A stretch of DNA of 64,000 nucleotides from Hydra vulgaris (Eukaryota > Cnidaria > Hydrozoa > Anthoathecata > Hydridae), in the NCBI RefSeq assembly GCF_038396675.1, contig NC_088921.1:24914001-24978000 (forward strand), written 5' to 3'. A program made the position numbers and the translations under genes. Under the pieces are notes generated by a model, which was not told the origin of the DNA, made no database searches, and saw nothing but the letters and a program-made list of their open reading frames with translations. Positions 38,860 through 52,470 of the stretch are shown one piece after another (the first letter of the stretch is position 1; each line of letters starts with the position of its first letter).

Positions 38860-40720
38860 AAAAACAATGATCTTTGGCATCCAATTCTGCATTCACTGAT
38901 GGAGGCAAAGTAGGAAGCTGATAAGGCACTGGCCATGCTTTCAACTTTTTGGACATCTTAACAATCATACTACCATCTCTATCAAAAGATATTGAGGATG
39001 TTATTAATGCATTTAAAACATCATTTTAAAAAGCAATAACATACTCATTCTTTTTCATTATTGTATTAAATAAATAATGTGAACAACTTACAATCACTAC
39101 CGGTATATCAAGTAAAACATAAAAAAAACTGTATATTATTTTTATGTGCAAAAATAAAATTGTGTTTATTTAGAATATGTGCTTTCTTGCTGTGCAATTG
39201 AAATTTTAAGATTGCTTATAATTTCAATAATTGCTTCATGCTTACGAATCGTCTGACATAAATTGACCACCATTGTCTCAGTTAAAGACACTAACGTCTT
39301 CATTACCAATTTCTTTTTCTTTAAAAAAATACTTACAAAAATTGTTACAGGTTAGTTTTGAGAATTTTTATTAGATATTTAATGCAATAAAATAAAGAAA
39401 TAATGTTTTGCACGTATTGTAGGAGATTGTTCTTCAAAAAAAATAACACAATGCATTTTTGTAATTTTAATCAATAAAAAGTAAAGCAACATTTTTGCTT
39501 ATGCAATACTTCTTGGCAAAAATAAAAAAGGTATTCTAATAATGCTGTCAACATTGTTATTATAAAATTTCATGATAAAAAAATAAAGACAATTTATAAA
39601 AAACAAGTATATATGAGTGTAATATTACACCCATCCTGCAATACATATGTGTCTAGCAACTGGTGATCAAAAACATCTCTTGGAAAGCTTATTTTAATTT
39701 TTTTTTTCTTAGCAACTTTAAAAACATATAAGTGAGCAGAGTACTTATCACAAATAAGAAGTTTACGGCTAAATACCTTGTGGTCATGGAATCTTACGAT
39801 GTAATATTTTTTGAAAAGGAATGATATTTTTTCGCATGTAATAAGGTTAAAATAACTGTATCGTGAACATGATATTGGATTTCATTTATTACCAAAATGA
39901 ATAGAAGGAGCTAAACTTTGAAATTTAATAGAATAGAGATTAAAAGTTTTCTTGTTTTCTTTAAAGATATCTGACGAATGTCATCTCCTAACATTAGTAA
40001 TCTTTTTAAAATTTTTAATTGAAGACGCCAAATTTTTGAAATACAAGTATATTGCTTCAAACACCATAAATAACCTACTGGCCACACATACATAACCATA
40101 AATAACGTACTGGCCCATAACCCTTAATAAGTAGAGCATAATGAAGCATAAAATCAAATTTCGGTGTAAAATTATTTGTAAAAAGTTCTGTAAAATTTTG
40201 CAAAAACTTGTTTAATAAAAAATGCAAATACGGCAATAAAGACTTAGAAGTTTTTGGAGCAAATACATAATCAGCTATTTCTCTTAGTTGCAAATACAAC
40301 AACCACTATTTATTACGCATTAATTACCATTTATTATTGGCGATTTCCAATAATAAACGGTAACAATCGAAACATATAATATTTTTGCAAAGCTGATCCA
40401 ATAAAATTAAAGGAGATAGCAGGATGTAACACAAATGATACTGATTTATTAAACCTGTCATTTCTGCAAATTTCAAATATATTAAGCTCTGCATTCATCT
40501 GCACTATTGAAAATAACTTGTCTTCTTTAAGTTTTAACAACAGTAAACTAACTAGTTGTGAAATGGTACGTTCTAGCTTGTCATGCATTATATCTTGTGG
40601 AAATGATTGCAAAAATTTGAAATAGGTCAAATCAAAAAAAGGACAACGTCTTTCAACACCATACATACTTAAAGAAATCTGACCTTGGCCGGAATTAGCT
40701 CTCAAGTGATACTGATGCAT
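38860..40720 (-). pseudogene. Zinc-finger/TNP2-type animal transposon protein, decayed exons
   Basis: Minus-strand pieces run from right to left. 40720-40334 reads MYGVERRCPFFDLTYFKFLQ and FPQDIMHDKLERTISQLVSL, a P-D-x-MHD-x-LE box typical of TNP2-like transposases. 40302-40075 reads QLREIADYVFAPKTSKSLLP, then FTPKFDFMLHYALLIKGYGP. 39310-39175 reads KTLVSLTETMVVNLCQTIRK, a possible coiled-coil exon. 39010-38860 reads LKAWPVPYQLPTLPPSVNAE, a domain resembling the spliced fragment near 7.1 kb. In the family, MHD-x-LE and TPKFHYLxHY mark the catalytic half; here His is Asp in TPKFDF. Introns and stops make the gene model uncertain. Confidence 0.55.
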
Positions 40721-40734
40721 TTCGTCGTTACTAA

Positions 40735-41400
40735 GTGCTGCCTCAAGCTTGGAACATATTTTATTTTTGTCAAGATCCAGATATTCTGTTACTTATGAGA
40801 TTTCAAGACAATTGGAATCGGATTGATCACAGCAACTTCCAGACTGCAGCAGATGCGGTGGAGATTGCTAATATCAAAGCTCGTATAATTCAATTTGCTG
40901 AAACAAATAATGAAATCTTTCAACCTTAAGATAATTACAGGGAACTCTTGGAACTAGCAATTATCTTTCTTGGTGGAACTCCACGGTGTGGTGTTTATTT
41001 CACTGCACCTGGAGCTTTGCATCGGGCACACATGATGGCTAGAATCATTTATTCATTTAAAATGTGGATGTTCAGGTCTCAATTCAAACTAAAAGCTGGT
41101 GAAGAAAAGTAAATTTTCCAGTTTCTCTTGTTTATACATGACGTTTACATTGAAACATGGTAAATTGATTTCTGCGAAAAACTGACAATGATCAGTAACA
41201 TGCAAAGTGTACAAGCTGGCTCAGAACATCCACCACCAAGACTTGACTCTAGGTTTGTCGATGCTTCACAGCCACTGAGTACATTTGTAACCTCAAACAC
41301 CGAAAAGTTCTTTGAGATCCTGCATCTGATTGATGCGTTTCTGAAGTTGTCACCTGAGTAGTGGATAGAAACAGTGACTACGTTGCCTCAGATCAAATCG
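40735..41400 (+). pseudogene. Unassigned transposon protein relic, C-terminal half
   Basis: The plus frame reads FQDNWNRIDHSNFQTAADAV, stops once after NNEIFQP, then continues in the same frame YRELLELAIIFLGGTPRCGV, TAPGALHRAHMMARIIYSFK and MWMFRSQFKLKAGEEK. Further stops follow, with FVTSNTEKFFEILHLIDAFL. I recall similar uncharacterised proteins in cnidarian repeats but cannot name a superfamily. It starts 14 bases from the divergent TNP2-type fragment, so one element has probably been inserted beside the other. Confidence 0.5.
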
Positions 41401-42063
<663 letters not shown>

Positions 42064-42092
42064 ATACAAATAGTTGAAAAGAATATATTTCA

Positions 42093-42151
42093 ATACAAGT
42101 TTCCAATTAAATATATAACATTATGTTATATATTTAATTGGAAATTTGTAT
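42093..42151. repeat. 28-bp hairpin
   Basis: Arms 42093-42120 and 42124-42151 pair with one mismatch around TTA. Confidence 0.93.
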
Positions 42152-42689
42152 ATAATTAACATATAATATATATAGATTACATACAATATTTTAAAATGCA
42201 AACAGTCTAATAAGAAGATAAAATGCTTAGAAAATATTTTTCGTGAACAAAAATAAAAATTATTCCGAAAGATTTAAAAAGTAAATTTTTGTTTGATTCT
42301 GAAACGAATTTAGAGACTTTGGCATAATTAAATTGCCTATCAGAAGAGAGATCCATGGTTTAAGTCCTCTATAAGTTATATTGTATTCTATGAGTTTGTT
42401 TACTATTTTAGCTAATTTATTTGTGTTACTTTGATTTATTCTTATGAAATTCTTCTCATTTAGATTTTTTATTAAACTTACTTTTAAAGATTTCAGGAAT
42501 TAGATTATCGCTATATTTATACAAAAAGTTTAAGTGTTGATAATTATTTATCTGCTATATGTTCATCATATGATCATTTTTATATCAATCATTAAGGTGT
42601 AGAGTGGTCCCCCGTTTTTTGTTATATAGAACACTACAACAATGTTTTTGTAAGCAATGATTTTTTTCAAGTTTTATAGGTAGACAACT

Positions 42690-44100
42690 TGTAATATTTA
42701 ATAATGAAACTAATTATAAAAATTACAAACGACTCTTTAAGTCCATTATGTTACAAATTATAGGCCGATCTCAATTCTTATATGTTTTTCAAAAATTTTA
42801 GAGCGAAATTTGTATTATGTATAATAGACTACATTCTTTCTTAAGCAAAAATAATATTTTGTACAATTAATAATTTGGTTTTAAATCTGGACATTATACT
42901 GATCACGCAATCTTAAATGTTGTTCATGACATATATAAAAAGTTCAATGAAAAAAAGTATACTTTAGGTGTTTTTATAGATCTAAGCAAAGCCTTTTATA
43001 CAGTTGATTATATAATTCTTTTTTCCAAGTTTGAATTTTTTATATCTACGGTATAAAAAGTTCAAACTTGGGTTGGTTTAAAAGTTATTTGTTTTTCTAG
43101 AAGCAATAAATTTGATACGAAGGTGGAAAAATGGATCACATGACTATCACATGCTGTGTTCCCCAGGGTTCAATACTAAAACACCTCTTGTTTGTAGTTT
43201 ATATTAATAATTTAAATAATTTAAAAAAAATCTTTTTCTCAATTTCATTTACCGATGGTTATTCCAATGAAGATAGTAATAATAATTTATTTTTTATAGT
43301 AAGCAAAGAACTTGGTAAACTATTTCAATGGTTTAAATCCAATAAACTATCCCTAAACATTAATAAAACTTAATACACATTATTCCATCATGCTTTTTAA
43401 AAAAAAAATATTCCATTCAAACTACCAAATCTTTTAATTGATAATAGTTTAATTAAAAGGAAATATCGTTAAATGTCTTGGGCGTAATTCTAGGTGAAAA
43501 TATAAACTGGAGAGAACATATAAATGTAATTGAGTGCAAAATTTCAAAAAATATTGTATAAAGCTAAACAGTTTTTAAACCAATCTTATTTGAAATACAT
43601 AAACTTTTCTTTTATACATTGTTACCTAAACGAAACAAATATTGCTTGGTGATGCACTAACGCTACAAAAATAAATAAACTTCTCTGCAAACAAAAACCT
43701 GTTATTGGGAATATTACAAGTGAAGGTCGAATCTCCCATACAAAAATACTTTTTAATATACTCAATATGTTCAATGTTTTTTAAATAAATCTTTATCAAA
43801 TTCTTATATTTATGTTTACATAATTAAAACTTGATTAAAAAAGGGCGCCTTTTTTTACTCAATATTAAAAAAAAAAAAAATCAAATATACAGCACCAGAT
43901 TCTCAAAAAATAACTTTAGTCAATCCAACACCTATTATTCAGCCACTATAAACTCAATTACAAATCGAGCACCTAAATTATGAATACACATAAAAAAGAT
44001 GATATTAAAACACTCTCATTGTTTAAACAATTTAAAATAAAACTTAGGCAAACTCTTCTACTAGACGATAATGAATTCAACTTCTTCTAAGGCGTTAAAT
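42690..44100 (+). pseudogene. LINE reverse transcriptase, family A, copy 2 (decayed)
   Basis: Plus-strand pieces include NYRPISILICFSKILERN near 42755, FKSGHYTDHAILNVVHDIYK near 42885, TLGVFIDLSKAFYTVDYIIL near 42962, CCVPQGSILKHLLFVVYINN near 43154, SFTDGYSNED near 43246 and WFKSNKLSLNINKT near 43330. A C-terminal part reads KAKQFLNQSYLKYINFSFIH. The catalytic box is FTDG, so the RT is inactive. Stops after the SLNINKT block and shifts elsewhere confirm decay. Confidence 0.82.
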
Positions 44101-45021
44101 AGGAGTACTCTTATAACTTGATTTATATAATTATGAAAATATTTATAAATTTTACATATACACATATTAAAAAAAAAATCTGTTTCAAACTTTTACACGT
44201 TTTAATTTTATTACTTGTTTATTGCCGAGGATGTAAGACAGTTTATACTATATATTCTCAAAATGTTATGTAAAATGTACCCCTAATTGTTTGTTATGAA
44301 TTTATATGTGAGTGTGTGCATTCACTTTTTAGCTTTTTGTTTTGTTATCTATTTATACCTTGCGCCTCATAGAAAAAGGTACCAAGTCTTAGTTTCGAGT
44401 TACAGATATATTTGACATAATATAAGATATAATTGACATAATAGTTAGTCAGATCAAAAAACATATTAGGTGTTTTTTTGTGAAAAACATGTTTTAATAG
44501 TTGCAAAGAATTTTTTTTAAACGTGGAAATGGTACCAACTCTTCATCAGTACTGTTTTGATAATGTTCTCTCCTCTAGAAGTAAAGAACTCTTTGTTAAT
44601 TATTTTTTTATGATGTATTATTAACGTTTTAGCGTGCCAATATATAATAGTTTTTATTTTTGATCAATAATCGTTGAAAATCCTAACAAGTTATTGAAAA
44701 TATAACTTATTTGTATGTTATTCATTAACCCTTTAAACCGAGTATGGTGACCAAATGTTTTATTAAATTTTTTGTTATGTTTTTAATCGTAGTACCAAAA
44801 ATTATTGATAGATAGAACAATTATTTGATTAAGTATAGGAATTATTTTTAATATGCTTTTCTTTATTGAATTTCTTTTTGCAGGTGCTACTTTAGAAACA
44901 AACTGATTTCAATTGCTGACGTAATAAGCCCGCTTAATTCATAAATATAACTATGTATTGCAATTTTTTTGTATTTAAAAAATGTATGTATTGCAATTTT
45001 TTTGTATTTAAATAGAAATGC
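44101..45021. other. LINE 3' flank and AT-rich spacer
   Basis: Contains a direct duplication of ATGTATTGCAATTTTTTTGT at about 44953-45008 (two copies about 31 bases apart). No gene seen. Confidence 0.45.
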
Positions 45022-45587
45022 ATGACAGTGATATTCATACACACGAAATTATTTATAACAAATAAACAACTATTTGTTGCAAAATTTCTGCCAGTATTTC
45101 AAATTAACGATAAGAGCAGACTCACGTTAGGTGTCGAAAAAAATTCAGATAAAATTTTAGTTAGGGTTTTAGTTATTATGAGTCGTGAATCCAGTACTTC
45201 TAAAAATACTGATATAGCAAAGTTTTTGAATAGTTGTGGAACTGATGGTTTAGATCCATCAGAAGTTAACGATGTCCTGCCCCAGTAGGCACAGCGACGT
45301 GACAAAAACGTGAATTTCACGTTATTTTGGCACGTGACAATTAGTTGACTTTTTGGTCCCCATGAAATGACAAATTCACGTGATTTATGGAAGTGTTTTT
45401 CACGTTACTTTTGGCACGTGATATTTAGGTGACTTTTTGGTCCCCATAAACTGTCCAAAACGCGTGCTTTTTACGTTAATTTTGGCACCTAAAATTTAAG
45501 CAATAATTATGCTTTCTAATTACAATTATAAGTGTTTGGATTTGTGTAAAGAAAAAAAACTCATCGTCGAGAAAAAACTTAATACGT

Positions 45588-45696
45588 CCCAGTAGGCACA
45601 GGACGTAAAAAAAAAGTCTTTTGAACGTCTTTTAAACGTTGCGGACATCTTTTGAACGTTCAAAAGACGTCTACTTTTAGTCCCGTGCCCAATGGG
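45588..45696. mobile_element. 109-bp MITE-like element nested inside
   Basis: CCCAGTAGGCACAGGACG at 45588 and GTCCCGTGCCCAATGGG at the other end form an inverted pair. The middle is a set of AACGT and ACGTC palindromes (GAACGTCTTTTAAACGTTGC, TTTGAACGTTCAAAAGACGT). Confidence 0.75.
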
Positions 45697-45844
45697 GTAA
45701 TAAAATACATCGTTTTATTAGTCAGTATATTAGTTCTTGACATAAACATTTTTAATTTGTAATAAAAGCTGCACTTTTGTTAAAATATCCTCCTTATATC
45801 CAATAAGTAATAAGTACGAAGTCGTAGATCTGCAACTTACGAAG

Positions 45845-45962
45845 AGCACGCTTCAAACTTATATATCTATTCTCCCATAAAAGCACGCTTCAAACATAAT
45901 CTAACAAATCAGTCAATATTTTCTTCTATAAGAGCACGCATCAAACTTTATCTAATGAATCA
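45845..45962. repeat. Tandem repeat of about 45 bp, three units
   Basis: Each unit starts AGCACGCWTCAAAC and continues as a diverged ATCTAAYRAATCAG with TATTTTCTYCYATAA. A further unit occurs near 48065 and an inverted one near 63140-63185. Confidence 0.75.
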
Positions 45963-46738
45963 GATTTAGCTGAAAAGAAACAAATAAATTTCTTAAATAA
46001 TAATATGATTATTTAATTATTATCTTAAATCACAAACTTTTGGCAACAAATCTTACTTTGAGAGTTGCTAACTCTTTTTGGCAACAAGATTTTCTAGTGT
46101 GTTATTTGTTTTTTTTTATCTAAATGATTAAATAATTTTAAGAAAACAATACTACATACAGTGTATAAAAATAAAAGTCATTTGCCTTCTAATTTTGTAC
46201 TCTGATTGCTAAAAAAGTAATTAAGTATTTAATAAAAAAAGATGTAACAAAAAAGTCGACAGATGATTAAAAAAAAAGAAGAACATAATAAAAAATACAA
46301 GTTTAAAAAAATATTTTTTATCTATATATATCTATATCTAATATCTATCTATAGATTTTTCTATATCTATATCTATATAAAGTTAATAACTGATTGGCGT
46401 GATTAGAAAAAGACCTGTACTCACCTTATGTGATAACATCTGTGTACTATGTGATAACATGATAAATCGTTTTCTTTGTTTTCCATCTTCTTATACTTGC
46501 ATCTGTTTCTGCATTAAATTGTTCATACATTAACTCACTAGATGCAAAGGTGACAGCCCACAAAGTTGCTTTAAATGAGTAATCTACTAAGTTTTAAACA
46601 GCATTAAATGTCATTTTAGAATGCACACAAAAATTAAAACAATTTATAAAAAAAGGAATAGCTATCACATAACCACAAAGAATTATAGTGGGGATTTTAT
46701 ATCATGACTTTCCTTATCCAAGGTCAGATTTTCACCTT

Positions 46739-46784
46739 GAGGCTCCTTTTGCTGTGGAAACATTCACCACGGCTAAGGAGCCTC
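46739..46784. repeat. GC-richer hairpin
   Basis: GAGGCTCCTTTTGCTGTGG (46739-46757) pairs with CCACGGCTAAGGAGCCTC (46767-46784). Confidence 0.75.
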
Positions 46785-48401
46785 ATCTACCCCTTATTAT
46801 ATATAATATATTAAGTATAAAAATAAAAATATGTATAATAAAGTATTGCCAAATTAGGTCACCAATAAATACAGAGTGCTGAAATTTCAACTCAGAATCA
46901 AGTTGCATTCTCCAACAAGATATGAATTAAATCAAACTCTTACTACAGAGTGCGATCACAAAAGAATACAAAGAGAGCGAAAAGTGAAATTTCTCAAACT
47001 TTAAAAGTTAAAAGGCTATTGGGTCTTAGTATAGAATAATATTCCTAGGCAATAACATAACAATACCATTGGGTCTTCCTAGTCAATAATATTTTATGCA
47101 GAACTTATCAATTGTCATGTAGCTTATTAAATTTAATATTAAATAAGTTATAATAACTTATTTATTATCAAATTAATTACATTGACAAATTTGACAGTCT
47201 AAAATAATATACAATGCGGTAGAAAAAAAAGTATAACTTGTAGTAGGGTTTGATCTTTTGCGTGTTGCAATATGAGAATTATCTGCTATAACGTTACACA
47301 ACTTTGAACTAAGCTTTATAATATGTTTATTAAGCCTAAATTAATAAAACTTAGTTATAAGATAATATGTTTTGATAAAATATTTTATATGTGGCATTTT
47401 ATTTTTGTCAAAATTGCATTGCAACTTTATAAGATATCTTACGCCCTACTTTTTAAATTAATTATTTTAAAAATACAATGCAATATAATTACATTATTAT
47501 AAAAGTAAAATATAAAGTAATTACAATAATGAATATATAAACTGCATATTTCATGTAATCATTATATCTAAAATATCCGGAAAAAATTTACGGAAAATAT
47601 CCTGAAAAAATTCAGAATATTTTCCCCCTCATTTTTCCCTTATTTTTGCATTCAGCCAAGTTGTTTCTCAATTTTTTAAAAACATTTCTTAATTTTTGTA
47701 TGAATGATGACTAACACAACATAAAAACAAATAGATGAATAATATATACTTGTTATATGTTGTAATATAAGTTGTATGTATGGAAAACTTTTCCAATATT
47801 TGGAAAAAGATAAATTTCAGAAAAATATCTGGTATTCCGGGAATATCCCGAATAAGATAGTCCCTGAAACTAACTTATAAAAAAATAGCAAATAAAATAA
47901 AGAATATCTTTCCAAGTTTCTAATCACAGGTTTTAATTATGAATAAAAAAAGTTCCAAAATACACAATATTTTGGAAACGTAACATTCACGTTTTAATCA
48001 AGTAAAATTGTCACCTGGACAAGGTCACCTAAAATATACATGGTTGAAACATGAAGAAGGAAACGGGGTAAGAGCAGGCATCAAACTTTATCTAATGAAT
48101 AAGTCGATATTTTCTCAAATAATAGCTCGAAGGTAAAGCACGAGATCAAGATGTCATATATTATAAAAAGATTAAGTATTTAATAATAATATATACATAT
48201 ATCAATAATTAATAAAATAACACATTTATTTATTGATATTATCTTGGATAGATTCTTCAACCTTGTTGATAAAAACCAAATAAAGAAAGAAAATCTATTT
48301 TGGGTTTTTATCTAAACGACTCTTGAGTAATAATGTATGCAGAAGTTCAAGAGACATTATCAATGCTCAAGAATCAAGAATAAGTTCTGCTAGAACTTAT
48401 A

Positions 48402-48485
48402 ACTTGTCCATGTAGCTTACTTAATTTAGTATTAAATTCGTTATAACATAACTTATTTCGTACTAAATTAAGTAAGCAAAATGGA
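48402..48485. repeat. Hairpin, conserved in the second element copy
   Basis: TTGTCCATGTAGCTTACTTA and its reverse complement flank a loop with a smaller palindrome. The same structure, inverted, is at 62246-62325. Confidence 0.85.
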
Positions 48486-50979
48486 CAAAAAATCGCCAGT
48501 CTAAAATATTTTATCATAAATTAGAAAAAAAGCATACCTTGTATTTGAGTTTAATCTTATTTGTGTGGCAAATAGGGACGGCAAATAGGGTTCTAATTTA
48601 TTTAACTTAATTTGATATAATTTAGATATTAGATATTACAACTTAAAATATATTGTTCTTTTTAGTTCTGTTTTAAATACATTGCGTTAAAAGATATTAT
48701 ATAATCCAATTTTTTTTTTTTTTAGTTATGATAATACTGCAATAAAAATTAATTATATTATCATAGAAGTAAATAATTATAACTAATATAATGAATACAA
48801 AAACTATACTATAAAAATATAATTAATATAATAAAAAATATTATTTCACATTTCTTATGCCAGTTTTTTTTTTAGAATAAAAAAAGTTCCGAAAGACGAG
48901 ATATTTTGGCACATAACTTTCACGTGACTTTCACGTAAAATAGTAACCTGGACGAAGTCACCTAAAATACACGGGATTGAAACGTGAATAAAACGTTGCG
49001 TGTATACTAGGGCACGATTTCTTTGAATATAGAGATTGCGAAAATGATTTCGATGATAATTGATGTCTGATTAATATAATAACCAAGCATCTAGCGACGA
49101 TGAAGCGGTGATAGATGAGAATCAACCTTTTACCTCAACTTTGCACAATAAACCAATTAGTGAGAATGCACATTTGGCTTAAACTTCACTGGATGAACTA
49201 ACGATCCAAAATGACATTGTTGTTCTTGATAACACCATTAAGACAATAATCTTGACAATGTCAATTTTCTGGAATACATTCGCTGCAAATTATAGCTTTG
49301 GAGAATTACCTTGTTTTTTATTTTTATCTAATGTCCGCGCTCGGGCTTATGCTGTGTGTGCCAGAATAACACTATAAAAATGTCTGAAATTGTTAATCTA
49401 GGATTAGAAGTTAAAACGAGAGCGTATAACCCAGACGTTAAAACATTTAAAGTTAGTTGAGAAAGAGCGTTTCGTTTATCATGATTGTATCAAACTGGCA
49501 AAAAAAAAATGAAATTTCACACCTTTTTTTTGACTATGCACAGCCAATCTTTCTACCAAATTAACCAAATCAATCTGGACCTATCTATTTTTTAACTTCG
49601 TTTAAAGTTGGGATTTTTGGTATTGCAAATAAATCGGCCTGTGTTCAGCACATTTGTGTGATACCTGAAAACATGTTAACCGGCGAGGGTGCAAACTGTA
49701 TTTTGAGTATGATTTATCGCTACCTTGCTGAACATAAATGTTCTATCAAAGATACCCTCTATTGCCATGCTAACAACTGCGTAGAGCAAAAAAAACAGCA
49801 TTGTAATGCAGTATTTCTCTTGGAGAGTAGCTGTTAGGTTAAAACAAAAAAATAACCATTATGCTTTTGCCTGTCAGTCACACGAATTTCTATCCAGATG
49901 CAGGATTTGGAATTCTGAAATCCAAGTTTCGGCGAAGTGAAAAAGCTTTGGTCAAAGAGTGTGCTGCAAGCATAGAAGCTAGTACTCCAATTTAAAAATT
50001 GAATAAATCAGTCATTGTCGGTGACGAGAATGGTTCAATTTTTGTTCCAACATATGATTGGCAAGAACAGCTTTTACCTAATTTTAAAAAGATTCCTAAT
50101 ATCAAGCAATGGCACTGTTTCACATTTCAATTTGATAAATCTGAAGTGATTATTTGTAAGATTGATTCGGACCGTGTGGAGGTATTATTTCCAAATATGG
50201 CAACACCAACTCATCTCAAAAATTACGACGCCACAAATATTACAACCTAAACTTTTCTTATCAGAAAGACAATGGTATCTCTTCGATAGCATCCGAATTT
50301 TTGTCGAACACGGGAAAGATTTAATTTTTCCAAAGCCAATGAGAATTAAAATACGGATATATTTGACTTAATATTTAGGCTTTGAACAATGAAAAATTCA
50401 TAAATTATCTTAAATTATTTTTTATTTGTAGATCAGAGCAGCAAATGTTCGCAAAACAGTTCAAGAAACGGTTGGCAATCTAGATTTTTCGATGGGTTTA
50501 TCTCCGGTTGAAAGAAAGCCGTCCATATGTTCCTACTGCAAACAAATTGGACATACAAATAAAATGCTAAAAACAGTTCCAGTTTGTCCCAAACGAAAAG
50601 CAGATACAAAATTTTGTATTTAATTAAGACTTGCTCCTTTTTGATTTTTCAGTTTTGTTTCTATTTTTTTATTTTTACTGAAATTTATTCGATATGAAAA
50701 TTTGTACCCGTAATCTAAACTGAATTATGCACTTAAAAACAGAAAATAACCACTAACTTCTTCATCAAACTGAAATTTTAACATTTTTATACTATGCGTA
50801 CTTTCAACTATAATTTTCTCAAAACGCTATTTCGGTCGTTGTCCCGCACAAACAGCTATATATTGGTCAAAAATAAAGATATTAAGTTGAATTTTTTCTT
50901 TTTGATCATTTTTCTTTCTATTATACAGTAGTGCTAATAGTTTCATTTCTAAAAGTTGGTCCCTTATCCTGTGAGGTGC

Positions 50980-50981
<2 letters not shown>

Positions 50982-51065
<84 letters not shown>
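50982..51065. repeat. (TA)n microsatellite
   Basis: About 84 bases of TA. Confidence 0.95.
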
Positions 51066-51068
<3 letters not shown>

Positions 51069-51309
51069 TTTTTTTCTTTTTTTTTTTCAAATAAATTTGT
51101 AATTCCTAATTTTCCTCAATCTACCAAAAGAAACTAAATTAAAAAAAAAGTAAGAGGATAAGATTTAATAAAAATTTATTTTTTTAAATTTTTTTATTTG
51201 TTTATATTCTTCTTCTTTCTTTCTTTATTTAAAATATAATTTTTAAGAAAATTTAAATAATAAATAATAAATAAAAAGTGTAAGTAAACCGTTGTTTTAT
51301 AAAGTAAAT

Positions 51310-52110
51310 TTTCCTTTAGATCAATGGGTATTTTCTGACGTACTAAAATTAGCAAAAGTATTTCCAATTTATAAAAATGATGATCATTCTAACGTTTCCG
51401 ACTAGAGGCCTATATCAGTGCTTTCTGTATTTTTAAAAGTATTCGAACGTATAATTTACAATAAAATCTTTAATCATTTTACTAAAAACAATTTCTTTTA
51501 TTCAAAAAATATGGATTTCAGAAAAGTCATTCAACTAAACGCGCTTTTACTGATGTAGTTAATCAAATAAATAATGGCTTTAACAAAAAAAAATTTACTC
51601 TAGGCATATTTATCGGACTCTCAAAACCTTTTGACACCGTTGATCAGAGTATTTTCTTAAAAAGTTGAAGCATTAGGGAATAACTAATAAGGTGAACTAA
51701 TGGATTCAAAGTTATCTTACTAATAGAAAACAATATGTTCTTAATCAAGAATAGGGAACAATTAAAGTCCCGTGAGGAGTACCGCCAGGATCGACACTTG
51801 GTCCTCTCTTATTCTTAGTTTATGTAAACGACTTGAATAATGTATTCATAAAGTTAAACCCAATTATGTTTGCAGATGATACAAACCTATTTATTTCCAA
51901 CAATAGTATCAAATAACTTTATGAATTTTATCAGAAATGAATTTTAAATTAGAAAATGACTGGTTTATGGCAAATGACCTCTCATAAAGCGTTGAAAAAA
52001 CAAAGTATACCTTTTTTTATAAAAAAATGCACGGAAAAAATCTTCTCCTTAATTTACAAGACTTTATTTTAAATAACATACAAATAAAAAAGCAAGACTT
52101 TATTAAGTTT
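51310..52110 (+). pseudogene. LINE reverse transcriptase, family A, copy 3 (decayed)
   Basis: Readable blocks are KLAKVFPIYKNDDHSNVSD then RPISVLSVFLKVFERIIYNK near 51345-51465, a frame-shifted GIFIGLSKPFDTVDQSIFL near 51600, PPGSTLGPLLFLVYVNDLNN near 51785, and FADDTNLFISNNSIK near 51870, in which the FADD catalytic box is intact. Frameshifts and stops between blocks show it is dead. The 3' part after 52110 is missing or unrecognisable. Confidence 0.85.
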
Positions 52111-52470
52111 TAAGGAATACTTGTTGGCAATAGTTTATCTTGGCTTCCCCATCCCTACATATTATTGCCGAAATTAATAGTTTTAGTAGCGTTAGAGCTC
52201 ATTTGAGAGTGTTTGACACAAAACCCCTGGCAGCCATTGCAACCAAGGTAGTGGCGAGAAAGAGTAACAACACTTTGTTTTAAAATAAAACGTAAGCAAC
52301 CGTGGATGCAAATATATAACGTACGTAAACTTCAAATTAAGTAATGTTAAAACATACAGAAACATTTATCAAGTTGTACAATTTGATTTTCACTCGAAAA
52401 TTGCATTACATCAAGCCAAAACCTTAATTTTGATCTATAACATTTATTTCCATTAAAAAATCATTATATA

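Larger units (their letters stand above)
45281..49012. mobile_element. 3.7-kb non-autonomous element with CCCAGTAGGCAC-type ends
   Basis: The left end is CCCAGTAGGCAC at 45281. The right end, reverse complemented from 49012, is CCCTAGTATACACGCAACG, a diverged version of the end seen intact at 61742. The insertion splits a reading frame that can be followed on both sides. Both ends hold CACGTGA / ACGTGAA palindromic clusters (45300-45480 and 48900-49000). I see no coding sequence inside. The two ends differ in detail, so composite origin is possible. Confidence 0.65.
45178..50622 (+). pseudogene. DUF7869-type transposon protein, split by a 3.7-kb insertion and decayed
   Basis: The first part (45178-45280) reads MSRESSTSKNTDIAKFLNSC, then GTDGLDPSEVNDVL. 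The frame resumes at about 49013 as HDFFEYRDCENDFDDN. Later fragments are NCILSMIYRYLAEHKCSIKD then TLYCHANNCVEQKKQHCNAV near 49690-49820, LPVSHTNFYPDAGFGILKSK near 49868, NGSIFVPTYDWQEQLLPNFK near 50030 and ERQWYLFDSIRIFVEHGKDL near 50262. After an acceptor-like TTTGTAG at 50431 comes LDFSMGLSPVERKPSICSYC with a C-x2-C-x3-GH finger, ending at 50622. The HANNC, SHTNFYPD and FVPTYDW boxes match the DUF7869 pattern as I know it. Stops and shifts abound. Confidence 0.65.

Noticed and set aside
44530-44565. CTGATGAAGAG on the minus strand as a further hammerhead core
   Set aside because: No GAAAC and no closing GTH follow at the right distance, and stems cannot form.
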